This document shows positions 7,560-16,711 of a stretch of 64,000 bases of DNA, piece by piece (position 1 is the first letter of the stretch; each line of letters begins with the position of its first letter). The stretch comes from Halobacillus amylolyticus (GTDB taxonomy: Bacteria > Bacillota > Bacilli > Bacillales > Halobacillaceae). The stretch covers positions 3,174,001 through 3,238,000 of the forward strand of contig NZ_CP095075.1 of the NCBI RefSeq assembly GCF_022921115.1. The letters run 5' to 3'. A program made the position numbers and the translations under genes. The notes under the pieces are model-generated. The model searched no databases. It was not told the origin of the DNA and saw only the letters and a list, made by a program, of their open reading frames with translations.

Positions 7560-9215
7560 CTAAAACAAGTAAACGCGGGCTTCATAAGGTGACAGCTTTA
7601 CATGTTTTGTCTCGTGGTCAGAAGGATTAGGTAGATTCGTAAGTCGCAGTGCATCCAATGTTAATGTGTAGTCACTTTCAAAGCTTGCTTCAGCTGCTGT
7701 TAAATTCGCTAAAATTAATGCGGTTTGCTCATCATATGTGCGTGTATAGGCGTAGACTTGTGGATCATCTGGAAGCAACAACTCATAGGTGCCATACGTA
7801 AACAATTCATGTTGCTTTTTTAATCGTACCAGTTGTTTATAATGTGAAAGGATGGAGTGCTCATCTCGCAATTGCTGGGCAACATTAATGGATGGATAAT
7901 TAGGATTGATTTTCATCCATGGCTTCCCTGTGGTGAAGCCTGCCTGATCTTCTGCTGTCCATTGCATAGGTGTTCGGCTGTTGTCACGGGATGTTTTCCA
8001 TAAGATAGGCATAATTTCTTCATGTGACCAGCCGTCTGCCTTTTTATTCTGATAAAAGTTCTTAGCAGCGACATCATCATAGTCTTCAAGAGATGGAAAA
8101 GCCACATTTGTCATACCTATTTCCTGTCCTTGGTAAATAAAAGGTGTCCCCTGCATGAGAAAGTACATCGTTGCCATCGCTGTTGCACTTTCCCGCCAAA
8201 ATTCATGATCATTTCCCCACGTCGATACCGAACGAGCTTTATCATGGTTTTCAATAAACAGTGCATTCCAGCCATCGTCTTCAAGCCCTTTCTGCCAATG
8301 GCTTAGTGCTTCCTTAACACCGATGACATCAAGTTGCTGCTCAGTACCTTGATCCCAAAGGTCGAGATGCTCAAACTGGAACACCATATCCATCTTTCCT
8401 TCTTTTCCAACCCATAAATGTGCCTCGTCTGCACTTACACCATTAGCCTCCCCGACGGTCATGACATCATAATTTCCATAGGTGCGGTCCTTAAACTCTT
8501 GCAAAAAGGTATGAATGCCATCCTGGTTCATGTGCTTATCAAAGGAAGAAACGTAGTGTTTGTTATCAGGGTTCGGCATATCAGGAAGACCGTCCTGTTT
8601 CTTAATGTGACTGATGGCATCAATTCGGAAGCCGTCTATTCCTTTATCGAGCCACCAATTCACAGTACTGTACAGTTCTTCTCTAACTTCAGGATTTTCC
8701 CAATTTAAATCAGGTTGTTTTGTTGAGAAAACATGCAGGTAATACTGGTTAGTCTTCTCATCGTATTGCCAGGCGGAGCCTTCAAAGATACTTTCCCAGT
8801 TGTTTGGCTCCCTGCCATCCTTACCGTCCCGCCAAATGTACCAATCGCGCTTCGGGTTGTCCTTCGAAGAACGTGATTCAACAAACCATGGATGCTCGTC
8901 ACTTGTATGGTTAAGCACAAGGTCAATAATCAGCTTCATACCACGTTTATGAACCTCATTTAATAGCTGATCGAAATCAGCCATCGTTCCGAATTCTTCT
9001 AAAATATCCTTATAATCAGATATATCGTAGCCGTTATCGTCTTTAGGAGATTTGTACATGGGACAGATCCAGATAAAATCGATTCCTAAATCCTTAATGT
9101 AATCCAGACGGTCAATCATACCTTGTAAGTCGCCAATACCGTCCCCGTTTGAATCCTGGAAGCTTCTTGGGTAAACCTGATACCCAACTGCTTCTTTCCA
9201 CCAAACCTTCTCCAT
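7560..9215 (-). CDS. Alpha-glucosidase / oligo-1,6-glucosidase (GH13 subfamily 31)
   Basis: 551-residue cytosolic glycoside hydrolase releasing glucose from maltose or isomaltose-type oligosaccharides. GH13 blocks are clear: DLVLNHTSDEH (about 98-108), GFRIDAISH with nucleophile Asp199, VMTVGEANG with acid/base Glu256, and IENHD with transition-state Asp325. The QDSNGDGIGD stretch near residue 20 is the usual Ca2+-binding loop. The residue after the nucleophile is Ala rather than Val, which in this subfamily tends to go with alpha-1,4 activity. GGGAGG upstream selects the ATG at 9215. It stands alone behind a possible CcpA site. Confidence 0.92.
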   Translation of the reverse strand: MEKVWWKEAVGYQVYPRSFQDSNGDGIGDLQGMIDRLDYIKDLGIDFIWICPMYKSPKDDNGYDISDYKDILEEFGTMADFDQLLNEVHKRGMKLIIDLVLNHTSDEHPWFVESRSSKDNPKRDWYIWRDGKDGREPNNWESIFEGSAWQYDEKTNQYYLHVFSTKQPDLNWENPEVREELYSTVNWWLDKGIDGFRIDAISHIKKQDGLPDMPNPDNKHYVSSFDKHMNQDGIHTFLQEFKDRTYGNYDVMTVGEANGVSADEAHLWVGKEGKMDMVFQFEHLDLWDQGTEQQLDVIGVKEALSHWQKGLEDDGWNALFIENHDKARSVSTWGNDHEFWRESATAMATMYFLMQGTPFIYQGQEIGMTNVAFPSLEDYDDVAAKNFYQNKKADGWSHEEIMPILWKTSRDNSRTPMQWTAEDQAGFTTGKPWMKINPNYPSINVAQQLRDEHSILSHYKQLVRLKKQHELFTYGTYELLLPDDPQVYAYTRTYDEQTALILANLTAAEASFESDYTLTLDALRLTNLPNPSDHETKHVKLSPYEARVYLF

Positions 9216-9296
9216 AATTATAACCTCCCTTAATAAACTTGTTTCTTTACCGTAATGCTCGGAGACACGACGAAACAATTCGTTTCCAAAAGATCG

Positions 9297-9335
9297 TATA
9301 TAATAAAATGTTCAATATTTGTGCAAACGTTTTCC
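9297..9335 (-). promoter_or_regulatory. Promoter with overlapping cre/LacI-type operator for the alpha-glucosidase gene
   Basis: On the minus strand TTGCAC (9326-9321) and TATATA (9302-9297) are 18 bases apart. The stretch TGCAAACGTTTTCC (9322-9335) overlaps the -35 box and fits the CcpA/LacI-type consensus at all but its last base. Carbon catabolite or sugar-specific repression is inferred. Confidence 0.5.
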
Positions 9336-9487
9336 TGAACTAGGTCATATCTTAGCTGATTTTCTTGGATCTGACAATAGTATCCTATTGAAAAAAGCTG
9401 TGCTCTCAGGGAATAAGTCTTTTCGATTTGAAGTATGTCTTGATATAATAAGGTTTGGTAGTACTACGTAGGGAAGGAGGGAACGTC

Positions 9488-9820
9488 GTGAAAAAAAGCT
9501 TGATATCTTTAATGGGGATGTTAACGTTATTTTTCATGGTTTACACTCATCCAACCGAAAGGCTTGAGCAATATGCCACAGATTCATTGGATGAGCCGAT
9601 GGTAACGGAAGCATACGTGAATGCTGAAGTTAAGGCAATCACCGTATCTCAAACGACGATCGTTCCTAATTGGAAGGGTGAATTTACACTTCCTGCCTCA
9701 GTAGTCAAACCACTTCCTCTACAAACGTCTATCCCTTATGAATTTAGCTTCGAAAGGCTCTATTCATCCGATTCATCAGGGTTTATTGACGTTATAAAAT
9801 ACCAATCAAACTACCTCTGA
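9488..9820 (+). CDS. Small exported protein of unknown function
   Basis: 110 residues. The N-terminus KKSLISLMGMLTLFFMVYTHP is a signal peptide or membrane anchor; the remainder is a soluble, mostly beta-type sequence without cysteines or known motifs. It is not a family I recognise. AAGGAGG at 9474-9480 selects the GTG at 9488. It lies between the glucosidase promoter and a small membrane protein gene, with no evident functional link to either. Confidence 0.6.
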   Translation: MKKSLISLMGMLTLFFMVYTHPTERLEQYATDSLDEPMVTEAYVNAEVKAITVSQTTIVPNWKGEFTLPASVVKPLPLQTSIPYEFSFERLYSSDSSGFIDVIKYQSNYL

Positions 9821-9951
9821 TCACTCATATACAAATTTCTCATAATCCCTATCCCTATAGGCTTTTTTTCTATGGGAAAAAATAGGCTTAGACAAGATTT
9901 TTTTGAGTGAAAGCTTGTTTAAAGTGCATAAGATTAAAAGGAGAGTTGTAT

Positions 9952-10131
9952 ATGTCATCTAAACTAAAATCTTATAAAGCGGAAATGCTTGAATATTATT
10001 TCATGTTACTCCTCGTTTTAGCATTGTTTTTCGGTGTTATCTTTTTGTCAGGTGTACTGACAGGAACGAATTGGGCTGCTTATTTCCCTGGTTTCTCTTG
10101 GGGTATGCTCTTGAAGTGGGGAATCTTCTGA
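9952..10131 (+). CDS. Small single-span membrane protein
   Basis: 59 residues: a polar basic N-terminus, a hydrophobic segment at about residues 16-36 (FMLLLVLALFFGVIFLSGVL), then a short aromatic tail with TNWAAYFPGFSWG. The family is unknown. AAAAGGAGAG precedes the ATG at 9952. A short stem TGCTTTT / AAAAGCA (10141-10160) after the gene may end the transcript. Confidence 0.55.
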   Translation: MSSKLKSYKAEMLEYYFMLLLVLALFFGVIFLSGVLTGTNWAAYFPGFSWGMLLKWGIF

Positions 10132-10185
10132 TCTGATCATTGCTTTTTAACTTAAAAGCATTGGTTTAACAAGAGAGAAGTGCAA

Positions 10186-10212
10186 TGGACGTACGATAGT
10201 TACGTATGTCCA
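10186..10212. repeat. Inverted repeat upstream of the K+/H+ antiporter gene
   Basis: TGGACGTACG (10186-10195) and CGTATGTCCA (10203-10212) form a 10-bp stem with one G-T wobble. There is no T run, so a protein-binding site or leader hairpin is more likely than a terminator. The rest of the gap 10132-10410 shows nothing else I can support. Confidence 0.4.
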
Positions 10213-10410
10213 TAAGAACTTGCCCTTTATGTTGTATTTTTCTAAGGCAGATACTTCTATAAAACACTGCTGCAACAAGTCTGATTAGTGGATTATTATC
10301 AGAAAATATATTAATCTTAACTTAGTAGTTTTGACCGAAAAGGAAAATAGTTTTAGGGCGAGTAAACAGCTAGTTTTTAGCTGGGATCTGTTATTTTAAA
10401 GGTGGGTTAT

Positions 10411-11880
10411 ATGGACTTTAGTGTTGAATCAATTATATTATTACTATCAATCATGCTATTAACTGGCGTATTGACTACAAAGTTTTCCATACGCTTAGGG
10501 ATGCCCTCTCTAATCTTGTTCTTGGTGGCTGGAATGCTTTTAAATAACTATATCTATTTTGAAAATGCAAAACTTGCCCAATTGATCGGGATCTTTGCCT
10601 TGATTATCATCCTTTTTGATGGTGGTACACAAACAAAGTGGAAGGATATCAAGCCGATTGCAGGCGCAGCCAGTTCACTTGCGACCGCAGGGGTGCTGAT
10701 AACTTCATTTGTTACAGGGGCTGCGGCTGTTTATATATTTGGTCTTTCATGGCTTGAAGGGTTGCTGCTAGGTGCGATCGTTGGTTCAACTGATGCAGCA
10801 GCTGTATTCTCCGTTTTAGGTAATAAAAACATAAAGAAGAAGATCACATCGACCTTGGAGGCAGAATCTGGGACGAACGATCCGATGGCCGTTTTCTTAA
10901 CGATCATCTTCATTGACCTAATCCAAATTCCTGAGACGTCTGTTTGGGAAGCGATAGGAAGCTTTTTTGTAGAAATGGGATTAGGGCTAATCGCTGGATT
11001 ATTGCTAGGGAAGTTGACCGTTTTTGTTGTTAACAAAATTGACTTGGATTCATCAGGACTTTACCCTGTGCTTGCTTTATCGTTTGCTATCTTTACATAC
11101 GCCTTCACTGCTACTATTGGCGGGAGTGGCCTATTAGCCGTATATATTATGGCTGTTTTTGTAGGGAATAGCGACTTAATGTATCGCTTCGCAATTCTTC
11201 GTTTTAATGAAGGATTCGGATGGATGATGCAAATCCTCATGTTTATGATGCTTGGTCTTTTGTCTTTTCCAAGTCAGCTGTTAGGAGTGGCATGGAAAGG
11301 GATTCTCTTATCCATCATATTGATGTTCATCGCAAGACCGATCGGAGTATTTATCAGTACGCTCGGAATGAACTATAACCTTAAGGAGAAAACCTTCATA
11401 TCATGGGCAGGATTGAAAGGTGCCGTACCGATCGTGCTAGCCACATACCCCCTTATAGACAATGTGGAAAACAGCGATCTCATCTTTAATGCTGTATTCT
11501 TCGTTGTTATCATATCCGCATTAGTCCAGGGCAGCACCTTATCATGGGTAGGTTCACGTTTGAAATTAGCAGGTGATCCGAAGAATCGTTCGATTGGTGA
11601 ACTTGAATTAATTAACCTAGGGAAAACAGAAACAGAAATTATCGAAGTAACGCTTGGTGAAGATTCACCTATAACTGGCCGTGAACTCAACGATATTGAT
11701 TTTCCAAAAGAAACGATTATCGTAACGATTGCCCGTGGAGATGAAGTGATCACACCAACCGGGGACTCAATCATGCAAGCCTATGATACCGTTTATGTCC
11801 TAACACAGAAAAAGAAACGTAAAGAAGTGAGAAAACTGTTGACAGTTAAAGGGCAGGAAACAGCTAAGAAGAATAATTAA
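10411..11880 (+). CDS. K+/H+ (or Na+/H+) antiporter, CPA1/NhaP2 type with TrkA-C domain
   Basis: 489 residues: about 12 membrane segments, with FDGGTQTKW, VGSTDAAAVFSVLG and ESGTNDPMAVFLT, which are the ion-binding signatures of the CPA1 antiporters, followed by a soluble RCK_C/TrkA-C domain (about residues 400-480). It would exchange monovalent cations for protons across the membrane; the C-terminal domain is a probable ligand sensor. The ATG at 10411, 5-6 bases after AAAGGTGG, is preferred to the GTG at 10402 inside that site. Confidence 0.87.
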   Translation: MDFSVESIILLLSIMLLTGVLTTKFSIRLGMPSLILFLVAGMLLNNYIYFENAKLAQLIGIFALIIILFDGGTQTKWKDIKPIAGAASSLATAGVLITSFVTGAAAVYIFGLSWLEGLLLGAIVGSTDAAAVFSVLGNKNIKKKITSTLEAESGTNDPMAVFLTIIFIDLIQIPETSVWEAIGSFFVEMGLGLIAGLLLGKLTVFVVNKIDLDSSGLYPVLALSFAIFTYAFTATIGGSGLLAVYIMAVFVGNSDLMYRFAILRFNEGFGWMMQILMFMMLGLLSFPSQLLGVAWKGILLSIILMFIARPIGVFISTLGMNYNLKEKTFISWAGLKGAVPIVLATYPLIDNVENSDLIFNAVFFVVIISALVQGSTLSWVGSRLKLAGDPKNRSIGELELINLGKTETEIIEVTLGEDSPITGRELNDIDFPKETIIVTIARGDEVITPTGDSIMQAYDTVYVLTQKKKRKEVRKLLTVKGQETAKKNN

Positions 11881-11965
11881 TCCTGTAGTAGGTGTACTGA
11901 AGTTTAGGATGTAAGGCTAAATATACGATGTCATGATAATTCTAAGCAAATCTAATAAATAGATA

Positions 11966-12004
11966 AAGAACCACAAACCTTCAGATAAGGTTTGTGGTTC
12001 TTTG
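11966..12004. terminator. Bidirectional terminator
   Basis: A strong stem of about 14 bp: AGAACCACAAACCT pairs with AGGTTTGTGGTTCT around a small loop centred near 11984. T-rich on the plus side and A-rich on the other, it lies between the antiporter and copper-binding protein genes. Confidence 0.85.
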
Positions 12005-12045
12005 AAATTACTCCTATTTCAGGCTTTTCGACAGTGCGATTGTTA

Positions 12046-12375
12046 TTATGAGACTAGCTTTTCACACTCATCTGCACATTTGCGACATGCTTCTGCACAC
12101 TTTTGACAATGGTCGTGGTTATGTTTGGCACACTCATCACCACATTGGCGGCAGGCTTTAGCACATAATTGAGCGTATTCCCTTACAAAAGGTGTATCAC
12201 GAGTTAATGCTTGCTCGAAGGAGGCGCAAATATCTGCACATTCACGGTCGAGCCGTATGCATTCGGCCATATCTTTCACATGGTCTTCTTGCAGACAAGA
12301 CGTGAAGCAGTGGTTGCAGGCTTCCATACACTCGTGTAACACTTTAATTACATTTTGATATTGTTTATGACTCAT
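12046..12375 (-). CDS. Four-helix bundle copper-binding protein (Csp-like, YhjQ family)
   Basis: 109 residues with about 17 Cys and 7 His spaced along four helices (CMEACNHCFTSC, CIRLDRECADIC, CAKACRQCGDEC, CQKCAEACRKCADEC). This is the pattern of cytosolic copper storage proteins, where Cys lines the core of a four-helix bundle and binds many Cu(I) ions. No signal peptide is present, so it is cytosolic. It lies next to the CsoR-CopA-CopZ genes, which supports a copper-buffering role. AGGAGG precedes the ATG. Confidence 0.88.
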   Translation of the reverse strand: MSHKQYQNVIKVLHECMEACNHCFTSCLQEDHVKDMAECIRLDRECADICASFEQALTRDTPFVREYAQLCAKACRQCGDECAKHNHDHCQKCAEACRKCADECEKLVS

Positions 12376-12446
12376 ATAATATCCTCCTAAAGTATGTCTT
12401 GCTACAACTATTTCCAGAGCAACATTATTTAAAACATTAACTTGAG

Positions 12447-13103
12447 CTACATTTCCTCTTTAATCCCCCTTCTCACTAACAACCAATTAGCAGGATAGCT
12501 GGTAAGGAAACCCAAAATCATAGCAATTTGCATCATAAACCAATACGTTGGTTCAGCTGGCCTTGGCGGAGTGGTAAATAACACAAAGTGTACAATAGCC
12601 ATCCAGCCGAACATTCCTATTTCAAATGCAATCAAGGACAACGAATCTGCCTTAATTGCTGCTTTAATGGATCCTGTGATACCTTGATCCTTATTCATAG
12701 GATAAATGGCGTAAAATTGAAAAATAATACCAAACACGTATGCTAAAATAAATTCCACCATGTAATGAGCAAGTAGTGTGGAACCCGCAATCGTCATCGC
12801 TGTTAAAGCGACAATCGGAATGCCTAACACATCGCCTAATGTACAACCAGATGAACAGTGACTGGTAGATACAAACACCTTTGCTGGCCTTCCGCGGTTG
12901 TCTTCTGTATCTGAATTTTTGGCCTTTAACCGGCCCCACTTAAAATAAGTCCATAAAGCAAACGGTCCAAAGAACCAGCCATTGATCGGCCAGACAAAAT
13001 TCATGATCTTCATCATCTGAGGGTGTCTTAACACATCGACTATGATGATGGCAGAGCATAAAAAACCTATTCCTAGTGCTATCCAAGAAATAAGGGTTAA
13101 CAT
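12447..13103 (-). CDS. DUF4396 membrane protein linked to copper genes
   Basis: 218 residues, about six membrane segments, with a central cytosolic or exposed loop carrying SHCSSGCTLGDVLG, a His/Cys motif that could bind metal. I place it in DUF4396; the function is not known. It is divergent from csoR and lies upstream of the copper-binding bundle protein on the same strand (71-base gap), so both may be one copper-responsive operon. AGGAGG precedes the ATG at 13103. Confidence 0.75.
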   Translation of the reverse strand: MLTLISWIALGIGFLCSAIIIVDVLRHPQMMKIMNFVWPINGWFFGPFALWTYFKWGRLKAKNSDTEDNRGRPAKVFVSTSHCSSGCTLGDVLGIPIVALTAMTIAGSTLLAHYMVEFILAYVFGIIFQFYAIYPMNKDQGITGSIKAAIKADSLSLIAFEIGMFGWMAIVHFVLFTTPPRPAEPTYWFMMQIAMILGFLTSYPANWLLVRRGIKEEM

Positions 13104-13134
13104 TAGATTACCTCCTGTTATAGCATTTGCTTAA

Positions 13135-13163
13135 CATATACCCAGTACCAGTATTTAAGTAAA
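13135..13163 (-). promoter_or_regulatory. Promoter of the DUF4396/copper-binding protein unit with CsoR-like operator
   Basis: On the minus strand TTTACT (13163-13158), a 17-base spacer and TATATG (13140-13135). The spacer holds ATACTGGTACTGGGTAT, an imperfect version of the ATACC-n-GGGTAT type operator bound by CsoR. Regulation is inferred from this match and from the neighbouring csoR. Confidence 0.45.
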
Positions 13164-13198
13164 CGTGTGATGCTGTAAAGTAATGGGTTGTAAGTCTA

Positions 13199-13228
13199 TT
13201 GACTCAAAATACCTGTATAGGGTATATT
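13199..13228 (+). promoter_or_regulatory. csoR-copA promoter with CsoR operator
   Basis: TTGACT (13199-13204) and TATATT (13223-13228) are 18 bases apart. Between them lies ATACCTGTATAGGGTAT (13209-13225), a palindromic ATACC/GGTAT site like the operators of Bacillus copZA. A repressor there would block polymerase until Cu(I) is bound. Confidence 0.7.
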
Positions 13229-13252
13229 ATAAAAAGAGGAGGATTAATAAGA

Positions 13253-13570
13253 ATGGATGACAACATTTTGCCTGAAAAAAGTGGGAAACAACCCGCAGCT
13301 CCTAGAACAGATGCAGAGAAGCAAGCCGTGTTAAATCGATTGAAGCGAATTGAAGGTCAGGTTAGAGGGATTCAGAAGATGGTTGAAAATGACCGCTATT
13401 GTGTCGATATCCTTGTTCAAATTTCAGCTATAAATAAAGCAATAAATAAGGTAGGTTATTCATTATTAGAGCGGCATACGCATCATTGTGTTGCCGACGC
13501 GATTAAAAAAGGGGAAGGCGAAGAAGCTATTGATGAATTAATGAAAGTTGTTCAGCAGTTCTCCAAATAA
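13253..13570 (+). CDS. csoR: Copper-sensing transcriptional repressor CsoR
   Basis: 105 residues, all-helical DUF156 family repressor. The Cu(I) ligand set is intact: Cys in RYCVDIL, then His and Cys in RHTHHCV, the C-H-C triad that separates CsoR from RcnR and FrmR. The LNRLKRIEGQVRGIQKMVE helix forms the DNA-binding face. It is the first gene of the copper operon, 13 bases before copA, and probably represses itself. GAGGAGG upstream selects the ATG at 13253. Confidence 0.93.
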   Translation: MDDNILPEKSGKQPAAPRTDAEKQAVLNRLKRIEGQVRGIQKMVENDRYCVDILVQISAINKAINKVGYSLLERHTHHCVADAIKKGEGEEAIDELMKVVQQFSK

Positions 13571-13583
13571 GGGGCATGAATCG

Positions 13584-15987
13584 ATGAGTGAACAAAAGAG
13601 TGTCAATGTTGGTATTACGGGCATGACGTGTTCTGCCTGTGCCACTCGTATTGAAAAAGTGTTGAATAAAATGGACGGCGTTGACGCCAGTGTCAATCTG
13701 GCCATGGAAAACGCCAAAATTAGTTATTACGAAGATCAGGTCCAACCAAATGACCTTATCGAAAAAATTGAAAAGCTTGGATATGGTGTTCAAAAGGAAA
13801 AAGTTGAACTCGATATCCATGGGATGACGTGTGCAGCATGTTCCACTCGTATTCAAAAAGGCTTAAGCAGAATGTCGGGCATTGAAACAGCCAGTGTGAA
13901 TCTAGCCACAGAAGCTGGTGTTGTTGAATATGATCCAGGCTTCGTTTCCCTTGACGATATTATCGCAAAAGTGAAGAAGCTCGGTTATGAAGCGGTTATT
14001 AAAAAGGATCGAGAAGAACAAAAAGATCACAAAGAAGAGGAAATCAAAAGAAAGAAAAGACAACTGGTCATTTCGGTGATCCTTTCATTGCCATTACTGT
14101 ACACAATGGTAGCACACCTGCCGTGGGATCTTGGAATTCCGGTCCCTGCACTTCTAATGAATCCCTGGTTTCAGTTTCTCCTTGCCACACCGGTTCAGTT
14201 CTATATTGGTGCACCGTTTTACCTCGGAGCCTATCGTGCATTGAGTAACAAAAGTGCGAACATGGATGTACTTGTTGCCCTCGGAACGTCTGCGGCTTAT
14301 TTTTACAGTGTGGTAGAAGCGATCCGGTGGCAGCTAAATCCAGACGTTATGCCTGAGCTATACTTTGAAACAAGCGCAGTACTGATCACACTGATTTTGG
14401 TAGGGAAATTATTTGAGGCCCTAGCCAGAGGACGGACGACAGCGGCGCTAACGAAACTTCTTAGTTTGCAAGCGAAAGAAGCCACTGTCCTGCGTGATGG
14501 TAAAGAGGAAAAGATTCCTGTTGAGCACGTACAGGTTGGTGATGTGTTACTTGTTAAACCGGGTGAGAAAATTCCAGTTGATGGCAGTGTAACGAGGGGC
14601 AATCATCGATTGATGAATCGATGATTACCGGTGAATCATTGCCGGTTGAAAAGTATGAAGGCGATGCTGTGATTGGTTCGACAATTAACAAAAACGGTAC
14701 ACTACAAATGAAAACTGAAAAAGTTGGAAAAGACACGGCTCTTTCAGGGATTGTAAAAATTGTCGAAGAGGCGCAAGGTTCTAAGGCGCCCATCCAACGG
14801 ACAGCTGACGTGATCTCAGGTATTTTTGTTCCCATCGTTGTCGGGATTGCCGTCGTGACTTTCCTGGTATGGTATTTATTTGCCGCCCCTGGTGAGTTAC
14901 CTGCTGCACTTGAAGCAGCGATTGCTGTCTTAGTCATTGCCTGTCCTTGTGCACTCGGCCTTGCCACACCGACATCGATTATGGTTGGTACAGGGAAAGG
15001 TGCCGAGAAAGGAATCCTCTTTAAAGGGGGGAATATTTAGAAGGCACACAACAATTAGATGCCGTCCTGTTAGATAAAACGGGTACAGTGACGAAAGGGA
15101 AGCCTGAAGTCACAGATTTTGTTGCTTTAGAGGAAGATGAAAAAGCGATTTTAGCTGATTTAGTCACTGCAGAAAAGGCATCCGAACATCCGCTGGCAGA
15201 AGCAATTGTTGCCTATGGTGAAGAAAACGATGTAGAAATAAAAGAAGCGGATCACTTTGAAGCTGTACCTGGACACGGGATCAAAGCTCAAATAGAGGGA
15301 AGACAGATTTTCGTTGGTACTAGAAAACTGATGAAGCGTGAAAATATAAGCTTTGAGGAGCACGAAAGAGAATTGTCCCAGCTTGAGAAACAGGGTAAAA
15401 CCGCTATGTTTATTGCCACTGACGGAACTATAAAAGGGTATGTTGCCGTTGCCGATACGGTCAAGGAAACTTCGAAAGAGGCGATTCAAGATCTGAGGTC
15501 GCTTGGAATCGAGGTTTATATGATTACCGGGGATAATGAGCGAACGGCCCAGGCCATTGCCGAACAGGTGGGCATTGACGGGGTATTTGCTGAAGTGCTC
15601 CCCGAAGAAAAAGCCGAAAAGGTCAAAGAACTGCAGCAGCAAGGGCAAAGAGTGGCCATGGTCGGCGATGGAATTAATGACGCTCCTGCATTAGCAACGG
15701 CCGATATCGGTGTCGCAATCGGAACGGGTACCGATGTGGCTATTGAAACGGCAGATATTACGTTAATCGGCGGTGACCTTGAACATCTAAGTAAGGCGAT
15801 CATTCTCAGCAAAAAAACAATGAAAAATATTCGCCAGAACTTGTTCTGGGCTCTAGCTTACAACACAGCTGGAATTCCGATTGCTGCAATAGGGTTGTTG
15901 GCCCCTTGGGTCGCGGGTGCAGCGATGGCGTTCAGTTCGGTTAGTGTAGTTAGTAATTCGCTCCGTTTGAAGCGAGCTAAAATATAA
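13584..15987 (+). CDS. copA: Copper-exporting P1B-type ATPase CopA, frame broken twice in G runs
   Basis: Pumps Cu(I) out of the cytosol. Two HMA domains ([26 protein letters not shown]) precede the membrane bundle; then come the TGES loop ([11 protein letters not shown]), the CPC metal site ([13 protein letters not shown]), DKTGT phosphorylation motif, SEHP, and [10 protein letters not shown]. The frame is lost at 14596-14599 (GGGG, five G needed) and 15026-15031 (six G, seven needed). Restoring both gives about 801 residues, the normal size, with the canonical [14 protein letters not shown] restored across the first break. Both look like homopolymer undercalls, so the gene is probably intact in the cell. 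Confidence 0.88.
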
Positions 15988-16012
15988 AATTTTATGAAGG
16001 GAAGATGTTGAA

Positions 16013-16216
16013 ATGCAAACAACGTTACAAGTAAAAGGAATGACTTGCGGTCATTGTGAGGCAGCTGTAAAAGGGGCACTACAGGAAGTAAACGGCGTGA
16101 AGGATGTAAATGTTGACCTTACTACAGGTAAAGTGGATGTCTCCTATGAGGGCGATGTAAGTCATGCTGAAATGGAAGAGGCCATTGAAGAACAAGGATA
16201 TGATGTTGTTTCTTAA
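16013..16216 (+). CDS. copZ: Copper chaperone CopZ
   Basis: 67-residue single HMA domain with the Cu(I)-binding GMTCGHC motif near residue 11 and the beta-alpha-beta-beta-alpha-beta pattern ending EEQGYDVVS. It delivers Cu(I) to the HMA domains of CopA and to CsoR. It sits 25 bases after copA with its own GGGAAG site, so the order is csoR-copA-copZ. Confidence 0.95.
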   Translation: MQTTLQVKGMTCGHCEAAVKGALQEVNGVKDVNVDLTTGKVDVSYEGDVSHAEMEEAIEEQGYDVVS

Positions 16217-16248
16217 CAAACAAAGAGGTTTTTTATAAAAAAAGATCC

Positions 16249-16353
16249 TGTCGTTTGCTGGTTGTGGATAACATGCTGCCCGGTATTGACAGATACGGAG
16301 ATTTGTAAAGCTATTCAAAAGACCACCCATCTCCCCGTTCTGATGTTAACAGC
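16249..16353 (+). pseudogene. Fragment of an OmpR-type response regulator receiver domain
   Basis: From 16258 one frame reads LVVDNMLPGIDRYGDL then stop, and the next frame continues EICKAIQKTTHLPVLMLTA then stop at 16353. Joined, they match the phospho-acceptor strand and the LPVLMLTA strand of a receiver domain, with one extra base near 16298. There is no start, ribosome site or DNA-binding domain, so this is a relic, perhaps of a two-component system once tied to the copper genes. In the remaining gap to 16711 I see only the terminator and promoter listed here. Confidence 0.7.
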
Positions 16354-16566
16354 CTGAACTGATATGAGGATCGAGTACGCGCCCTTAGAGAAAACTAAAT
16401 GGAGTTAACTACAAACTGCCTAAATAGAGGTGAAGATAGATGATGAATATGAAGGAGACCTTATTAGTGACAAAAAGTTTGTTGAAGTTGTGAGGATTAA
16501 TTTTCTATAAAGGTGCATAACCAGAATACTTTGCTTTTCAGCATTACGTATCGTATGTAATGGAGA

Positions 16567-16606
16567 GACACAGGCTGTCATGTTTTGTTGACTGTCTGTG
16601 TTTTTA
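16567..16606 (+). terminator. Imperfect terminator before cadC
   Basis: ACACAG (16568-16573) pairs with CTGTGT (16596-16601), with a partly matched inner stem, then TTTTTATTTA. It probably ends transcripts from the copper operon and relic. Confidence 0.5.
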
Positions 16607-16640
16607 TTTATCTTTTATGCGACTGAAATAAGTCTATTTG

Positions 16641-16684
16641 TTGACAAAATTCAGAGAGAAGCATATGTTGTGATTAAATAATCA
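16641..16684 (+). promoter_or_regulatory. cadC-cadA promoter and candidate CadC operator
   Basis: TTGACA (16641-16646), a 17-base spacer and TATGTT (16664-16669). Immediately downstream is the inverted repeat TGATTA-aa-TAATCA (16671-16684), suitably placed for an ArsR-type repressor to block initiation. Confidence 0.65.
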
Positions 16685-16711
16685 AACAAGTATTAGAATG
16701 AAGGTGATGAA

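Noticed and set aside
9840..9890. Terminator after the small exported protein gene
   Set aside because: A T-rich stretch is present but I could not form a stem of more than 5-6 bp.
10132..10410. Riboswitch (for example c-di-AMP type) before the K+/H+ antiporter
   Set aside because: Conserved blocks of known K+-related riboswitches are not seen; only a 10-bp inverted repeat is present.
14590..14630. Programmed frameshifting in copA as the reason for the broken frame
   Set aside because: The run is AGGGGC, not a slippery heptamer, and the same kind of single-base loss occurs in three unrelated genes.
16430..16512. Short frame after the response-regulator relic (reading VKIDDEYEGDLISDKK)
   Set aside because: About 26 codons with no similarity I can support; it may be chance or more of the relic.
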